NCBI RefSeq assembly: GCF_012939995.1
Contig: NZ_SPMZ01000002.1
Location: 1 to 36,461, forward strand
Source: Candidatus Competibacter phosphatis
GTDB taxonomy: Bacteria > Pseudomonadota > Gammaproteobacteria > Competibacterales > Competibacteraceae
Length of the DNA stretch: 36,461 nucleotides
Direction of reading: 5' to 3'
The stretch's first letter is position 1. Each line of letters begins with the position of its first letter. Position numbers and translations under genes: made by a program. The notes beneath the pieces are model-generated. The model ran no database searches. It worked only from the letters and a program-made list of their open reading frames with translations, and was not told where the DNA came from. Shown here in pieces: positions 17,107 to 24,927 of this stretch.

Positions 17107-18003
17107 CTACGCCTCACCTCCGAACACATCCAGTAACCGTGGCGCCAACAACGCCAGCTCGCCGGTCATCAGCGCGAACTCGGCATCGAATATCGCCTCC
17201 GGGGAATCCGCGATATCCCGCAACGACTCCCGGACCACATCGAGAAATTGGAGCCGGCGAATGGCCAACGCTTCATCGAGCACAAAGGCGATCCGCTCGT
17301 TCCAGCACAGGCCCAACCGGGTCACTTCCTTCCCCGCGGCCAGATGGGCGCGGATTTCGGTACCCGCCAAATCCTGGCCGCGACAACGCACGACTCCGCC
17401 GGTTTCTCCCGCCTCCCGCAGCTCGCAGATATCGCCCAAGGTAAATTCCGCGGGGGCCTGGCCCTCGGCCAGCCACGCCGTCATGACCGCCGCCACCGAC
17501 TGCCGCACCCGTGGTGGAGCGATCGGCAAGGTGTCCAGCGTCTTGCGCAGCATTCCGGTCAACTCTTCCACCCCGCGCGGACTGGCACTGCCCACCACCA
17601 GCCAGCCTGCCGCTGGATCGAGATAAGCATAGCCATGCCGGCTCCGGCACAGGGCGCGAGGCAGCAGTTCGCCCACGATCCGTTCGCGCAGCTCCTGCTT
17701 TTCGCGTCGCCGCACCGGCCCCCCTCGATCTTCCATCTCGGCGATGCGCTCATCCACCATCTGGTTCAGCACGGCCGCCGGCAGGACTTTCTCCTCGGTC
17801 CGCAGGCACAGCAGCAGCCGGCCCGCCGCGGCATGCACCAGATCGCGTCCCTTACGGCCCAGCGGCGGCGCCCAACCAGTACTGCTCGGTTGATGGCTGG
17901 GACAGGGCTGGAAGGCGCGCTGCTCCAGTCGCGCCGCCAGCGTCTCGGCCGAGAGCGGCAATGGCTCAACCAAGCGAAATAACGTCATATTCTTGAACCA
18001 CAT
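17107..18003 (-). CDS. rdgC: Recombination-associated protein RdgC
   Basis: A DNA-binding ring protein that limits RecA filament formation and is found in beta- and gammaproteobacteria. The start at 18003 gives MWFKNMTLFRL, the family's almost invariant N-terminus; an upstream in-frame ATG adds only seven basic residues. The protein has 298 residues (usual about 300). Conserved segments include GWAPPLG near residue 45, LLPRALCRSRHGYAYLD and the C-terminal LAIRRLQFLDVV. It is divergent from the phasin gene and sits 82 bp upstream of the coiled-coil gene. The sequence appears complete. Confidence 0.93.
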   Translation of the reverse strand: MWFKNMTLFRLVEPLPLSAETLAARLEQRAFQPCPSHQPSSTGWAPPLGRKGRDLVHAAAGRLLLCLRTEEKVLPAAVLNQMVDERIAEMEDRGGPVRRREKQELRERIVGELLPRALCRSRHGYAYLDPAAGWLVVGSASPRGVEELTGMLRKTLDTLPIAPPRVRQSVAAVMTAWLAEGQAPAEFTLGDICELREAGETGGVVRCRGQDLAGTEIRAHLAAGKEVTRLGLCWNERIAFVLDEALAIRRLQFLDVVRESLRDIADSPEAIFDAEFALMTGELALLAPRLLDVFGGEA

Positions 18004-18109
18004 GGGAATTATCCGTCGCCGCAAAGGTCAGCATTATCCGTCAATGCCGATTGGACGCCAAGCCGGCTAGACACGGCGCCTTGCTGCGCTACAAAAATCC
18101 GCGCTTATA

Positions 18110-18138
18110 TTGCACTGCAACAAAAGCTCCTTTATGCT
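18110..18138 (+). promoter_or_regulatory. Phasin promoter with an overlapping TGC-N3-GCA palindrome
   Basis: TTGCAC (18110-18115) and TATGCT (18133-18138) are 17 bp apart, 40 bp before the phasin start. The -35 box is part of TTGCA-C-TGCAA (18110-18120), a perfect palindrome of the TGC-rich kind bound by PhaR repressors at phaP promoters in other proteobacteria. Binding here would block RNA polymerase. No phaR gene is in the window, so the regulator is inferred. Confidence 0.55.
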
Positions 18139-18177
18139 ATTTTCCATCAACCGACCACTTGTGGAGAAACCACCGCC

Positions 18178-18522
18178 ATGACCAACGATGCCCTAGCCAA
18201 AATGTCCGAGCAGTATCAGAACTTCCTGGCTCCGGTGATCAAGGCCAACAAGCTGTCTGCCACCAACCTGGAAGCCTTGGTCAATTTTCAGATGAATGCC
18301 CTGCAATCCTATGTCGATATGGCGATGACCCGGATGAAAAGCGCCGCCGACATCAGTGACCCCGCCAGTTTGCAGGCGTTCCTGACCTCGCAGTCCGAGT
18401 CGATCTCCAGCCTGCATCAGAAGTTCATGGACGACGCCAAGGCACTGGCCGATCTGACCACGCGCTTCAAGGCCGAATTCGACAAGCTGGTGCAGGACAG
18501 CTTGGCCGGTATCGGCAAATAA
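18178..18522 (+). CDS. phaP: Phasin family protein (polyhydroxyalkanoate granule-associated)
   Basis: A 114-residue, nearly all-helical protein with few aromatic residues and no Cys, Trp or Pro-rich parts. It matches the phasin pattern: YQNFLAPVIKANKLSATNLEAL near the N-terminus, an FQMNALQSYVDM helix, then a coiled-coil LTSQSESISSLHQKFMDDAKALA. Phasins coat polyhydroxyalkanoate granules and control their size. A GGAG sequence lies about 12 nt before the ATG, within a small GTGG/CCAC hairpin that may affect access. The gene is monocistronic, flanked by its own promoter and a strong terminator. No PHA synthase gene is in the window. Confidence 0.88.
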   Translation: MTNDALAKMSEQYQNFLAPVIKANKLSATNLEALVNFQMNALQSYVDMAMTRMKSAADISDPASLQAFLTSQSESISSLHQKFMDDAKALADLTTRFKAEFDKLVQDSLAGIGK

Positions 18523-18539
18523 GCCGCATCCTTCCCCAC

Positions 18540-18569
18540 AAGGCCGAACCCCCGGTTCGGCCTTTTTCT
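18540..18569 (+). terminator. Intrinsic terminator downstream of the phasin gene
   Basis: An 11-bp perfect stem (18540-18550 with 18554-18564) closes a CCC loop and runs into TTTTTCTTT. It is 18 bp after the phasin stop, and so makes that gene a single-gene transcript separate from mnmA. Confidence 0.93.
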
Positions 18570-18667
18570 TTGGCCGGCGGTAAGCAGGCGCTGTCCCGGC
18601 GGGATCCGTTTGGTATCCTATATTTTTCCATTCGCATCCTTCATCCCAGTTTCCCGATGATCTCCCA

Positions 18668-19756
18668 ATGGTAAAAAGCCGGATCGTGGTGGGCCTGTCC
18701 GGCGGCGTGGATTCCTCGGTGGCCGCCCTGTTGCTGGTCGAACAGGGCCACGATGTGCATGGCGTGTTCATGAAAAATTGGGAGGATTCCCACGAAGCCG
18801 GTTACTGTTCCGCCGCCGAGGATCTGGAGGACGCGCGCTCGGTTTGCGACACGCTGGGCATTCCCTTGCATCAGGTCAGCTTCACCGCCGAATATCGGGA
18901 ACGGGTGTTCCGCTATTTTCTGGACGAATACCGTCGCGGCCGAACCCCCAACCCGGACATTCTGTGCAATACCGAAATCAAATTCAGGGCTTTCCTCGAC
19001 CACGCCCGCCGACTGGGTGCCAAGCGGATCGCCACCGGCCACTATGTCCGGCGCGAGGCGCGCGACGATCAGCAGCACCTGCTCAAGGGCAGCGACCCGA
19101 ATAAGGATCAGAGTTATTTTCTGTACGGACTCGACCAATCCCAATTGGCCAGCGCGCTGTTTCCCGTCGGTGACCTCCACAAGCAGGAGGTGCGGGATAG
19201 GGCCGCCCGTGCCGGTCTGGTCACCCATGCCAAAAAGGACAGCACCGGCATCTGCTTTATCGGCGAACGCCCGTTCCGGGAGTTTCTGAACCGTTTTCTG
19301 CCAGCCCAACCGGGGCCGATCCGAACCCCGGAGGGAGAACTGCTGGGCGAACATGCCGGTTTGATGTTTCACACCATCGGCCAGCGACAGGGACTCGGTA
19401 TCGGTGGCCGGCGCGATGGTGACGGCGCACCTTGGTACGTCGCCAACAAGGAGCCGGAAAACAACACCCTGATCGTGGTGCAGGGTCACGACCACCCCGC
19501 CCTGTTCCACCGGCGCTTACGCGCCTCGCAACTGCACTGGATTGCCGGACAAGCGCCCACCATCCCGTTGCACTGCCAGGCCAAGATTCGCTATCGCCAG
19601 CACGATCAGGCTTGCGTGCTGGACGCGCTGGACCCACGGGGCGCCACGGTCCGGTTTTTGGAACCACAGCGCGCCATCACCCCCGGACAGTCCATCGTCT
19701 TCTATCTCGCCGACAATTGCCTGGGCGGCGGAACGATCGATGCCGCCTGGGATTGA
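18668..19756 (+). CDS. mnmA: tRNA-specific 2-thiouridylase MnmA
   Basis: Adds sulfur to U34 of tRNAs for Lys, Glu and Gln, using ATP and persulfide delivered by the Tus relay. The N-terminal PP-loop is SGGVDSS (11-17). The two catalytic cysteines are in place, Cys100 in [12 protein letters not shown] and Cys196 in [10 protein letters not shown]. The tRNA-binding blocks [20 protein letters not shown] and [13 protein letters not shown] are also present. At 362 residues the protein is of normal length. hflD follows 30 bp downstream, the common gammaproteobacterial order. It is transcribed separately from the phasin gene. Confidence 0.97.
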   Translation: MVKSRIVVGLSGGVDSSVAALLLVEQGHDVHGVFMKNWEDSHEAGYCSAAEDLEDARSVCDTLGIPLHQVSFTAEYRERVFRYFLDEYRRGRTPNPDILCNTEIKFRAFLDHARRLGAKRIATGHYVRREARDDQQHLLKGSDPNKDQSYFLYGLDQSQLASALFPVGDLHKQEVRDRAARAGLVTHAKKDSTGICFIGERPFREFLNRFLPAQPGPIRTPEGELLGEHAGLMFHTIGQRQGLGIGGRRDGDGAPWYVANKEPENNTLIVVQGHDHPALFHRRLRASQLHWIAGQAPTIPLHCQAKIRYRQHDQACVLDALDPRGATVRFLEPQRAITPGQSIVFYLADNCLGGGTIDAAWD

Positions 19757-19786
19757 ATCCAACTCCGCAACCCCGATTTCCCGCTC

Positions 19787-20404
19787 ATGCCCCAAACCGA
19801 CCGTGATCGCGCCATCGCTCTCGCCGGCGTGCTGCAAGCCGCCGAACTGGTGCGCGGCATCGCCCGCCGCGGCCAAGCCAACCCGGCGGATGTCGAAACC
19901 TGCCTGAACAGCCTGATCAAGATCGATGCCGCCAGCAGCGACGACGTGTACGACGGCATTCTCCGGCTGCGCACCGGACTGCAACTACTGGAGCAGCAGC
20001 TCGGCAACCCGCGAGACATGGAACTGACCCGCTACGTGGTGACGCTGCTGAGCCTGGAACGCAAGCTCTCCCAACGCGCCGATCTGTTGCGGGCCATCCG
20101 TACCGGCATCGAGAACATCATCCCGAATCTGGCACACTTTCCGATCGAACACAGCAACTCCATCGCTCGTTTCGCCGAGATCTATCTGCACAGTCTGAGC
20201 ACGTTGTCGCCGCGCATCATGGTCAGCGGCGCACCGGTTCACCTGAACAACCCGGAGAACAGCAATCGGATTCGGGCGCTGCTGTTGGCCGGCATCCGCT
20301 CGGCGGCCTTGTGGCGGCAAAGCGGCGGCGGCCGGCTGACGCTGCTGCTGCGGCGCAATCCCTTGCTGCGGGAAACCCGACGGCTGTTGGCCAGCCTAGC
20401 CTAA
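19787..20404 (+). CDS. hflD: High-frequency lysogenization protein HflD homolog
   Basis: A 205-residue, almost entirely helical protein. It matches HflD in length, in its opening (RDRAIALAGVLQAAELV), in the block LLEQQL-NPRDMELTRYVVTLLSLERKL, and in the C-terminal IRALLLAGIRSAALWRQSGG. HflD is a peripheral membrane protein; in E. coli it interacts with the lambda CII activator, but its native role is unclear. The position just after mnmA is the usual one. It converges on relA, with 10 bp between the stops. Confidence 0.93.
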   Translation: MPQTDRDRAIALAGVLQAAELVRGIARRGQANPADVETCLNSLIKIDAASSDDVYDGILRLRTGLQLLEQQLGNPRDMELTRYVVTLLSLERKLSQRADLLRAIRTGIENIIPNLAHFPIEHSNSIARFAEIYLHSLSTLSPRIMVSGAPVHLNNPENSNRIRALLLAGIRSAALWRQSGGGRLTLLLRRNPLLRETRRLLASLA

Positions 20405-20414
20405 ACCGTCGACT

Positions 20415-22559
20415 TCAACTCTTGCGATACGCCTCCACCACGTTGTGCAACTGCCCGATCTGGTCCAGCACCCGGCTGAGTTGCACCACATCGGTGATTT
20501 CCAGCGTCAATCCCATCCGGGCGATCGAGGTCTCCCGATCGGTCAGCGTGTTCGCGCCCAGCACATTGACCTGTTCGTTGGCCAGAATCGAGGTGATATC
20601 GCGCAGCAGGCCGGAGCGGTCGTGGGCAACCACCATGACGTCCACTGGATAGGTGGCCGGCGTTTCGCCCCAGCCGACCTCGATGACACGTTCGTGGTGC
20701 TGACTGGCCAGGCTTAGCCAGTTGGCGCAATCCTGGCGGTGGATGGTTACGCCGCGCCCTTGGGTGATATAACCGGCGATCGGTTCGAACGGTGCCGGTT
20801 GGCAGCACTGCGCCATTTGCGTCAGCAACCGGCCCACCCCGCGGATTCGCACGTCGTCCTTGCCGGATTCGACACTTCTGGGCTTGCGCGCGATGGGCGG
20901 ATGATCCGCGGCCGTGGGCGGCACCGGCAGCAAATCCTGAATTTTGGCCACCACCTGCGCGGTGGTCAGCGCGCCGTGACCCACGGCGGCAAACAACTCT
21001 TCCGGTTTGGCAAAGTTGAATTTTTCCGCCGCTTTCTCCAGCTTGAGCTGCCGAATTCCCAGCCGCTGGAACTCCCGCTCCAGCAGCGCGCGGCCGGCGA
21101 CGATGCTTTTATCCTGATCCTGCTGGATAAACCATTGGCGGATTTTGGCCCGCGCCCGATTGGTCTTGACATAACCCAGATGCGGGCTGAGCCAGTCGCG
21201 GCTGGGACCGCCGGTCTTGGCGGTCAGCACGTCCACTTGCTCGCCATTCTTGAGTTCGTAAGTGAGCGGCACGATGCGGCCGTTGACCTTGGCGCCCCGA
21301 CAGCGATGACCGACTTCGGTATGGATGTGGTAGGCGAAATCCAGCGGTGTCGCTCCCTGCGCCAGTTCGACGATGGCACCCTTGGGCGTGATGGCGTACA
21401 CCCGATCCTGGAACGCCTCGGCCTTGAAATGCTCCAGTAGATCGCTGTCGCCGCTTTCTTCCTCCCGATATTCCAGAATCTGCCGTAACCAGGCGATTTG
21501 CTGTTCGGCCGTTTCGCCAGGACTCTCGCCGCCCTCCTTGTAGCGCCAGTGGGCGGCGACGCCCAATTCGGCGTTCTGATGCATGGCGAAGGTTCGAATC
21601 TGCACTTCCAGGGCCCGACCCTCCGGTCCCACCACCGCCGTGTGCAGCGATTGATAGCCGTTGGGCTTGGGATGGGCGATATAGTCGTCGAACTCCTGAT
21701 GGATATGGTTCCAGCAGGCATGCACCACGCCGAGCGCGGCATAGCAGTCGTTCACCGTATCGACCATGACTCGCACCGCGCGCACATCGAAAATCTGCTC
21801 GAAGGACAGCTTCTTGAGCTGCATCTTTCGCCAGATGCCGTAGATGTGCTTGACTCGGCCGCTGACCTCGGCGCGGATGCCGACCTGGCGCAGACGGCCG
21901 CGCAACTCCTCCACAACCCGGTGGATATAGCTTTCCCGGTCGGCGCGGCGCTGGTCGAGGGCGGTGGCGATTTGCTTGTAAGCTGGCGGCTCCAGGTAGC
22001 GCAACGCCAGGTCTTCCATCTCCCACTTGATGCGGCCGATGCCCAGTCGGTTGGCCAGTGGGGTAAAGATATCCAAGGTTTCCTGGGCAATGCGACACTG
22101 TTCGGCGGCGGGATGCTGCCCAAACTGGCGCAGTTCGTGCAGACGCATTGCCAGCTTGATCAACACGACCCGCACGTCCTGCGCCATCGCCAACAACATC
22201 TTGCGCAGGCTTTCCAGTTGATGGCCGACATGCTGGCCACTCTGGTGCAATTCGCCGATGGCATCGAGTTTGGCGATGCCGTCGACCAAACGCGCGACAG
22301 CCGGTCCGAATTCCTCCTCGACCAAGGCCGACTCGACCTGCCCGGCCGCAACCGGTTCGTGCAGCAGCGCGGCAACGACCACTTCGTAATCCACGCGCAG
22401 GTCGGCCAACAGGTCGGCCACCGCTAGTTCCGGTTCGCCGCCGAGCGCGTAGGCATGCCGGACGACCTCGATCTGAGCCGGCGACCAGCGAACTTGCAGG
22501 GTGCTCAACCAGGTATCGAAATCCGCGCCGGCCAGCGCGGTCTGCCGGGAACTTACCAT
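20415..22559 (-). CDS. relA: GTP pyrophosphokinase RelA, (p)ppGpp synthetase
   Basis: Synthesises (p)ppGpp on amino-acid-starved ribosomes. ATG 22559 has GGGGAGG 4 nt upstream and gives 714 residues; the longer in-frame ATG at 22601 is rejected. The N-terminal hydrolase domain is degenerate: the HD pair is His67-Glu68 in LLHEP. The synthetase domain has RVKHIYGIWRKM and the acidic EFDD (289-292) characteristic of RelA, rather than the RxKD of SpoT, followed by PKPNGYQSLHT. A TGS domain (ITPKGAIVELAQGATPLDFAY) and a C-terminal ACT domain complete it. It should therefore be a monofunctional synthetase, and a SpoT homolog would be expected elsewhere. Confidence 0.95.
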   Translation of the reverse strand: MVSSRQTALAGADFDTWLSTLQVRWSPAQIEVVRHAYALGGEPELAVADLLADLRVDYEVVVAALLHEPVAAGQVESALVEEEFGPAVARLVDGIAKLDAIGELHQSGQHVGHQLESLRKMLLAMAQDVRVVLIKLAMRLHELRQFGQHPAAEQCRIAQETLDIFTPLANRLGIGRIKWEMEDLALRYLEPPAYKQIATALDQRRADRESYIHRVVEELRGRLRQVGIRAEVSGRVKHIYGIWRKMQLKKLSFEQIFDVRAVRVMVDTVNDCYAALGVVHACWNHIHQEFDDYIAHPKPNGYQSLHTAVVGPEGRALEVQIRTFAMHQNAELGVAAHWRYKEGGESPGETAEQQIAWLRQILEYREEESGDSDLLEHFKAEAFQDRVYAITPKGAIVELAQGATPLDFAYHIHTEVGHRCRGAKVNGRIVPLTYELKNGEQVDVLTAKTGGPSRDWLSPHLGYVKTNRARAKIRQWFIQQDQDKSIVAGRALLEREFQRLGIRQLKLEKAAEKFNFAKPEELFAAVGHGALTTAQVVAKIQDLLPVPPTAADHPPIARKPRSVESGKDDVRIRGVGRLLTQMAQCCQPAPFEPIAGYITQGRGVTIHRQDCANWLSLASQHHERVIEVGWGETPATYPVDVMVVAHDRSGLLRDITSILANEQVNVLGANTLTDRETSIARMGLTLEITDVVQLSRVLDQIGQLHNVVEAYRKS

Positions 22560-22671
22560 GATGCCTCCCCAAAACGATCCAACGGAACAGGCCCGCTCCA
22601 ACGCCGGATGGGTGAGGAACGGAGAATGGGGGTCGGGCGGACGAACCGGGTTATTTCAGCGGGTGCAATCG

Positions 22672-22722
22672 GCCCACATGTCGACCTTCCCCTGGCATCG
22701 GGGGAAAAACCGACATGTGGGC
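22672..22722. repeat. Long two-part hairpin between the cytochrome gene and relA
   Basis: A perfect 12-bp outer inverted repeat, GCCCACATGTCG (22672-22683) with its complement at 22711-22722, encloses a second 6-bp repeat TTCCCC/GGGGAA (22687-22692 and 22701-22706). On the minus strand it is just after the cytochrome stop and about 110 bp before relA. It lacks a U tract, so it may be a factor-dependent terminator, a processing site or an operator. The rest of the gap shows nothing else. Confidence 0.6.
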
Positions 22723-22741
22723 GGGAAACGACATGAGTCGC

Positions 22742-23137
22742 TTAGTTGTTCTTGGCGCCCTGATCGACCCACTGACGGATGATGGCCAGTTGCTCCGCCG
22801 GCAGTTTGACCTTGCCGTGCGGCATCTGAATGGAAGGATCCACACCGGGGCGGCCTTCGATCAACCGGTTGAAACTGCTGTTGAGACTCTGTCCGGGAAT
22901 AATGATGGGACCCATCTTGGTGCCCTTCATCAATTCCTCATAGGTGCTCAGCGCCAAACCGCTCTTGGTGTAGCCCTCGCCATCGGGCGCGGTATGGCAC
23001 TCCGCACAGTTCGCTTTCAGAATCGGATACACGTTCTTCTGGAAGCTCACCGGCTTGTTCGGTTGTTCGCCGGAACAACCCGCCAGCATGCCCAACCCCA
23101 AAACCAGTGCGAATGCAAGCAGTTTACGAGAGTTCAT
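22742..23137 (-). CDS. Small c-type cytochrome lipoprotein
   Basis: A 131-residue lipoprotein with one heme. The start at 23137 has AAGGA upstream and begins a lipoprotein signal peptide with lipobox LAGC (Cys21). The heme site is NCAECH (Cys44, Cys47, His48), preceded by FQKNVYPILKAN. This is the opening seen in the cytochrome-like c domains of the planctomycete type and in small c-hemes of Gammaproteobacteria. A later MPHGK segment may supply the Met axial ligand. It would be anchored at the periplasmic face of a membrane and pass electrons. It is divergent from the sulfide:quinone oxidoreductase gene, so it may belong to the same respiratory branch, but this is inference. Confidence 0.85.
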   Translation of the reverse strand: MNSRKLLAFALVLGLGMLAGCSGEQPNKPVSFQKNVYPILKANCAECHTAPDGEGYTKSGLALSTYEELMKGTKMGPIIIPGQSLNSSFNRLIEGRPGVDPSIQMPHGKVKLPAEQLAIIRQWVDQGAKNN

Positions 23138-23230
23138 GGATCGTCCTTTTGGATATGTTTTAGACCTGCTCGGGTTATCGGATACGTCTGGATGGTACCG
23201 CCATAATCTTACCAGACTGCGGCGGCGCGA

Positions 23231-23268
23231 GGATGCCGACGCGCCACGAATCGTCGCGCGCGGCATCC
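23231..23268. repeat. Stacked inverted repeat in the divergent cytochrome/sqr region
   Basis: Three nested stems share one axis: GGATGCCG/CGGCATCC (23231-23238 and 23261-23268), CGCG/CGCG and ACGA/TCGT, with a single-base centre. It lies between divergent genes, roughly 100 bp from each start, where a shared regulator site or leader structure is plausible. Confidence 0.5.
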
Positions 23269-23294
23269 GGCCAAGCCCGCGGAAATGCTCTATG

Positions 23295-23307
23295 CTTCAA
23301 TTTGAAG
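23295..23307. promoter_or_regulatory. Palindrome CTTCAA-T-TTGAAG upstream of sqr
   Basis: A perfect 13-bp AT-rich palindrome about 75 bp before the sqr start, a suitable place for a dimeric regulator. The regulator is unknown, and no promoter hexamers pair convincingly with it. Confidence 0.4.
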
Positions 23308-23379
23308 ATGTTATTCACCTCAACCAGCTTCACAAACGACCATCTCAAGCACCCCGCAGAGGGTTCAGGAGCAACTGTC

Positions 23380-24651
23380 ATGGCTCATATCGTTGTGATG
23401 GGCGCGGGTATCGGCGGCATCCCCTTCGCCTACGAAGCCCGGGAAAAACTGGGCAAGACCCACGATATCACGGTGATCAACGCGAGCGAGGAGTTCCAAT
23501 TCCTCCCTTCCAACCCGTGGTTGCTGGTCGGCTGGCGCCAGCGCGGCGATATCGCCTTCCCGATCGGCCCCTACCTCGCAAAGAAGGGTATTCGTTTCAT
23601 CGGTCGGCCGGTCACCCATATCGACGCCGCCCACAACCGCCTCACGATACAAGACGGGCAAACCGTCGATTACGATTATCTGGTCATCACCACCGGTCCC
23701 AAACTGGCCTTCGACGAAATACCGGGCACCGGTCCTCACAACGGCCACACCCATTCGGTCTGCGCGGTGGATCATGCCCAAACCGCCTACGAAGCCTATG
23801 AAGCCTTCTGCGAGGACCCTGGCCCGATCGTGGTGGGTGCGATGCCCATGGCCAGTTGTTTCGGACCGGTCTACGAAAGCGCATTCATTCTCGACGCCGA
23901 CCTGCGCAAGCGCAAGCTGCGCAAGCACGTACCCATGACCATGATCACCAGCGAGCCGTACATCGGCCATTTGGGCCTGGGCGGCGTCGGCGACTCCAAG
24001 GGCATGCTGGAATCGGATTTGCGCAACCGACACATCAAATGGATCACCAACGCCAAGACCACCCGGATCGAGGCCGACCGCGCCCTTGTCGAGGAATACA
24101 ATGAACGCGGCGAAGTGATCAAGGAACATGAAGTGCCCTTCAAGTTCGCCATGACCCTACCGGCGTTTCGCGGCGTGGACCCGGTCGCCGCCGTGGATGG
24201 CCTATGTAATCCGCGCGGCTTCGTACTAATCGATGCCAACCAGCGCAGCCCCAAGTACCGCAACATCTTCTCGGCCGGGGTGTGCGTGGCGATCCCGCCG
24301 GTCGAGGCCACGCCGGTGCCCACCGGGATGCCCAAGACCGGTTACATGATCGAATCAATGGTGTCCGCCATCGTTCAGAACATTCAGGCCGACCTGGCGG
24401 GTCAGCCAACCGTCGCCAAGGGTACCTGGAACGCCATCTGTCTGGCGGATATGGGCGATACCGGCGCGGCTTTCGTGGCGCTGCCGCAGATCCCGCCGCG
24501 CAACGTCAACTGGTTCAAAAAAGGCAAGTGGGTTCACTACGCCAAAATCGCCTTCGAAAAATACTTCATCCACAAGATCAAGACTGGCACGTCGGAGCCA
24601 GTGTACGAGAAATACGTGTTGCGGACGCTGGGTATCGAACGACTGGAATAA
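23380..24651 (+). CDS. sqr: Sulfide:quinone oxidoreductase
   Basis: A membrane-associated flavoprotein that oxidises sulfide and reduces quinone. The start at 23380 has AGGAG upstream and places the FAD-binding GAGIGGIP motif at 8-15. Three cysteines match the catalytic trio of type I-like enzymes: Cys128 (HSVCAVDH), Cys160 (MASCFGPVYE) and Cys354 (AICLADMGD). ITTGPKLAFD and YRNIFSAGVCVAIPPVEATPVPTGMPKTG, covering the second FAD site and the quinone-side segment, are also conserved. At 423 residues the length is normal. The C-terminal amphipathic region is present for membrane attachment. A NADH dehydrogenase or flavocytochrome c is less likely given the Cys pattern. Confidence 0.92.
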   Translation: MAHIVVMGAGIGGIPFAYEAREKLGKTHDITVINASEEFQFLPSNPWLLVGWRQRGDIAFPIGPYLAKKGIRFIGRPVTHIDAAHNRLTIQDGQTVDYDYLVITTGPKLAFDEIPGTGPHNGHTHSVCAVDHAQTAYEAYEAFCEDPGPIVVGAMPMASCFGPVYESAFILDADLRKRKLRKHVPMTMITSEPYIGHLGLGGVGDSKGMLESDLRNRHIKWITNAKTTRIEADRALVEEYNERGEVIKEHEVPFKFAMTLPAFRGVDPVAAVDGLCNPRGFVLIDANQRSPKYRNIFSAGVCVAIPPVEATPVPTGMPKTGYMIESMVSAIVQNIQADLAGQPTVAKGTWNAICLADMGDTGAAFVALPQIPPRNVNWFKKGKWVHYAKIAFEKYFIHKIKTGTSEPVYEKYVLRTLGIERLE

Positions 24652-24751
24652 AACGAGCATCGCGACATGGAACGCCGCGACGTGGGCTGCTCGACGCGCG
24701 GGGTATCCACCGGTACCCTTACGGAAAGTCATTATTTAGCGGATTCGGGGT

Positions 24752-24757
24752 TATACT
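24752..24757 (+). promoter_or_regulatory. Possible -10 box for glgB
   Basis: TATACT lies 17 bp downstream of a weak TCATTA in the 276-bp gap between sqr and glgB. The rest of the gap, including a long in-frame open stretch before the glgB start, shows no other supportable feature. Confidence 0.3.
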
Positions 24758-24927
24758 AAACCCATTAGCGCACATGGCGTTGGACGCCCGACTCCAAACG
24801 CTTGCCGTTTCCCGATTCCGCGCAACGCGCGATTTTCGTTCACGCGTTGTTGTCCGGTTTTGCGGCTGGAGTCCAGCCACCGCCGGGCATGGCCCAAAAA
24901 CCGTCAACACTAATAAGGATGCACCAC

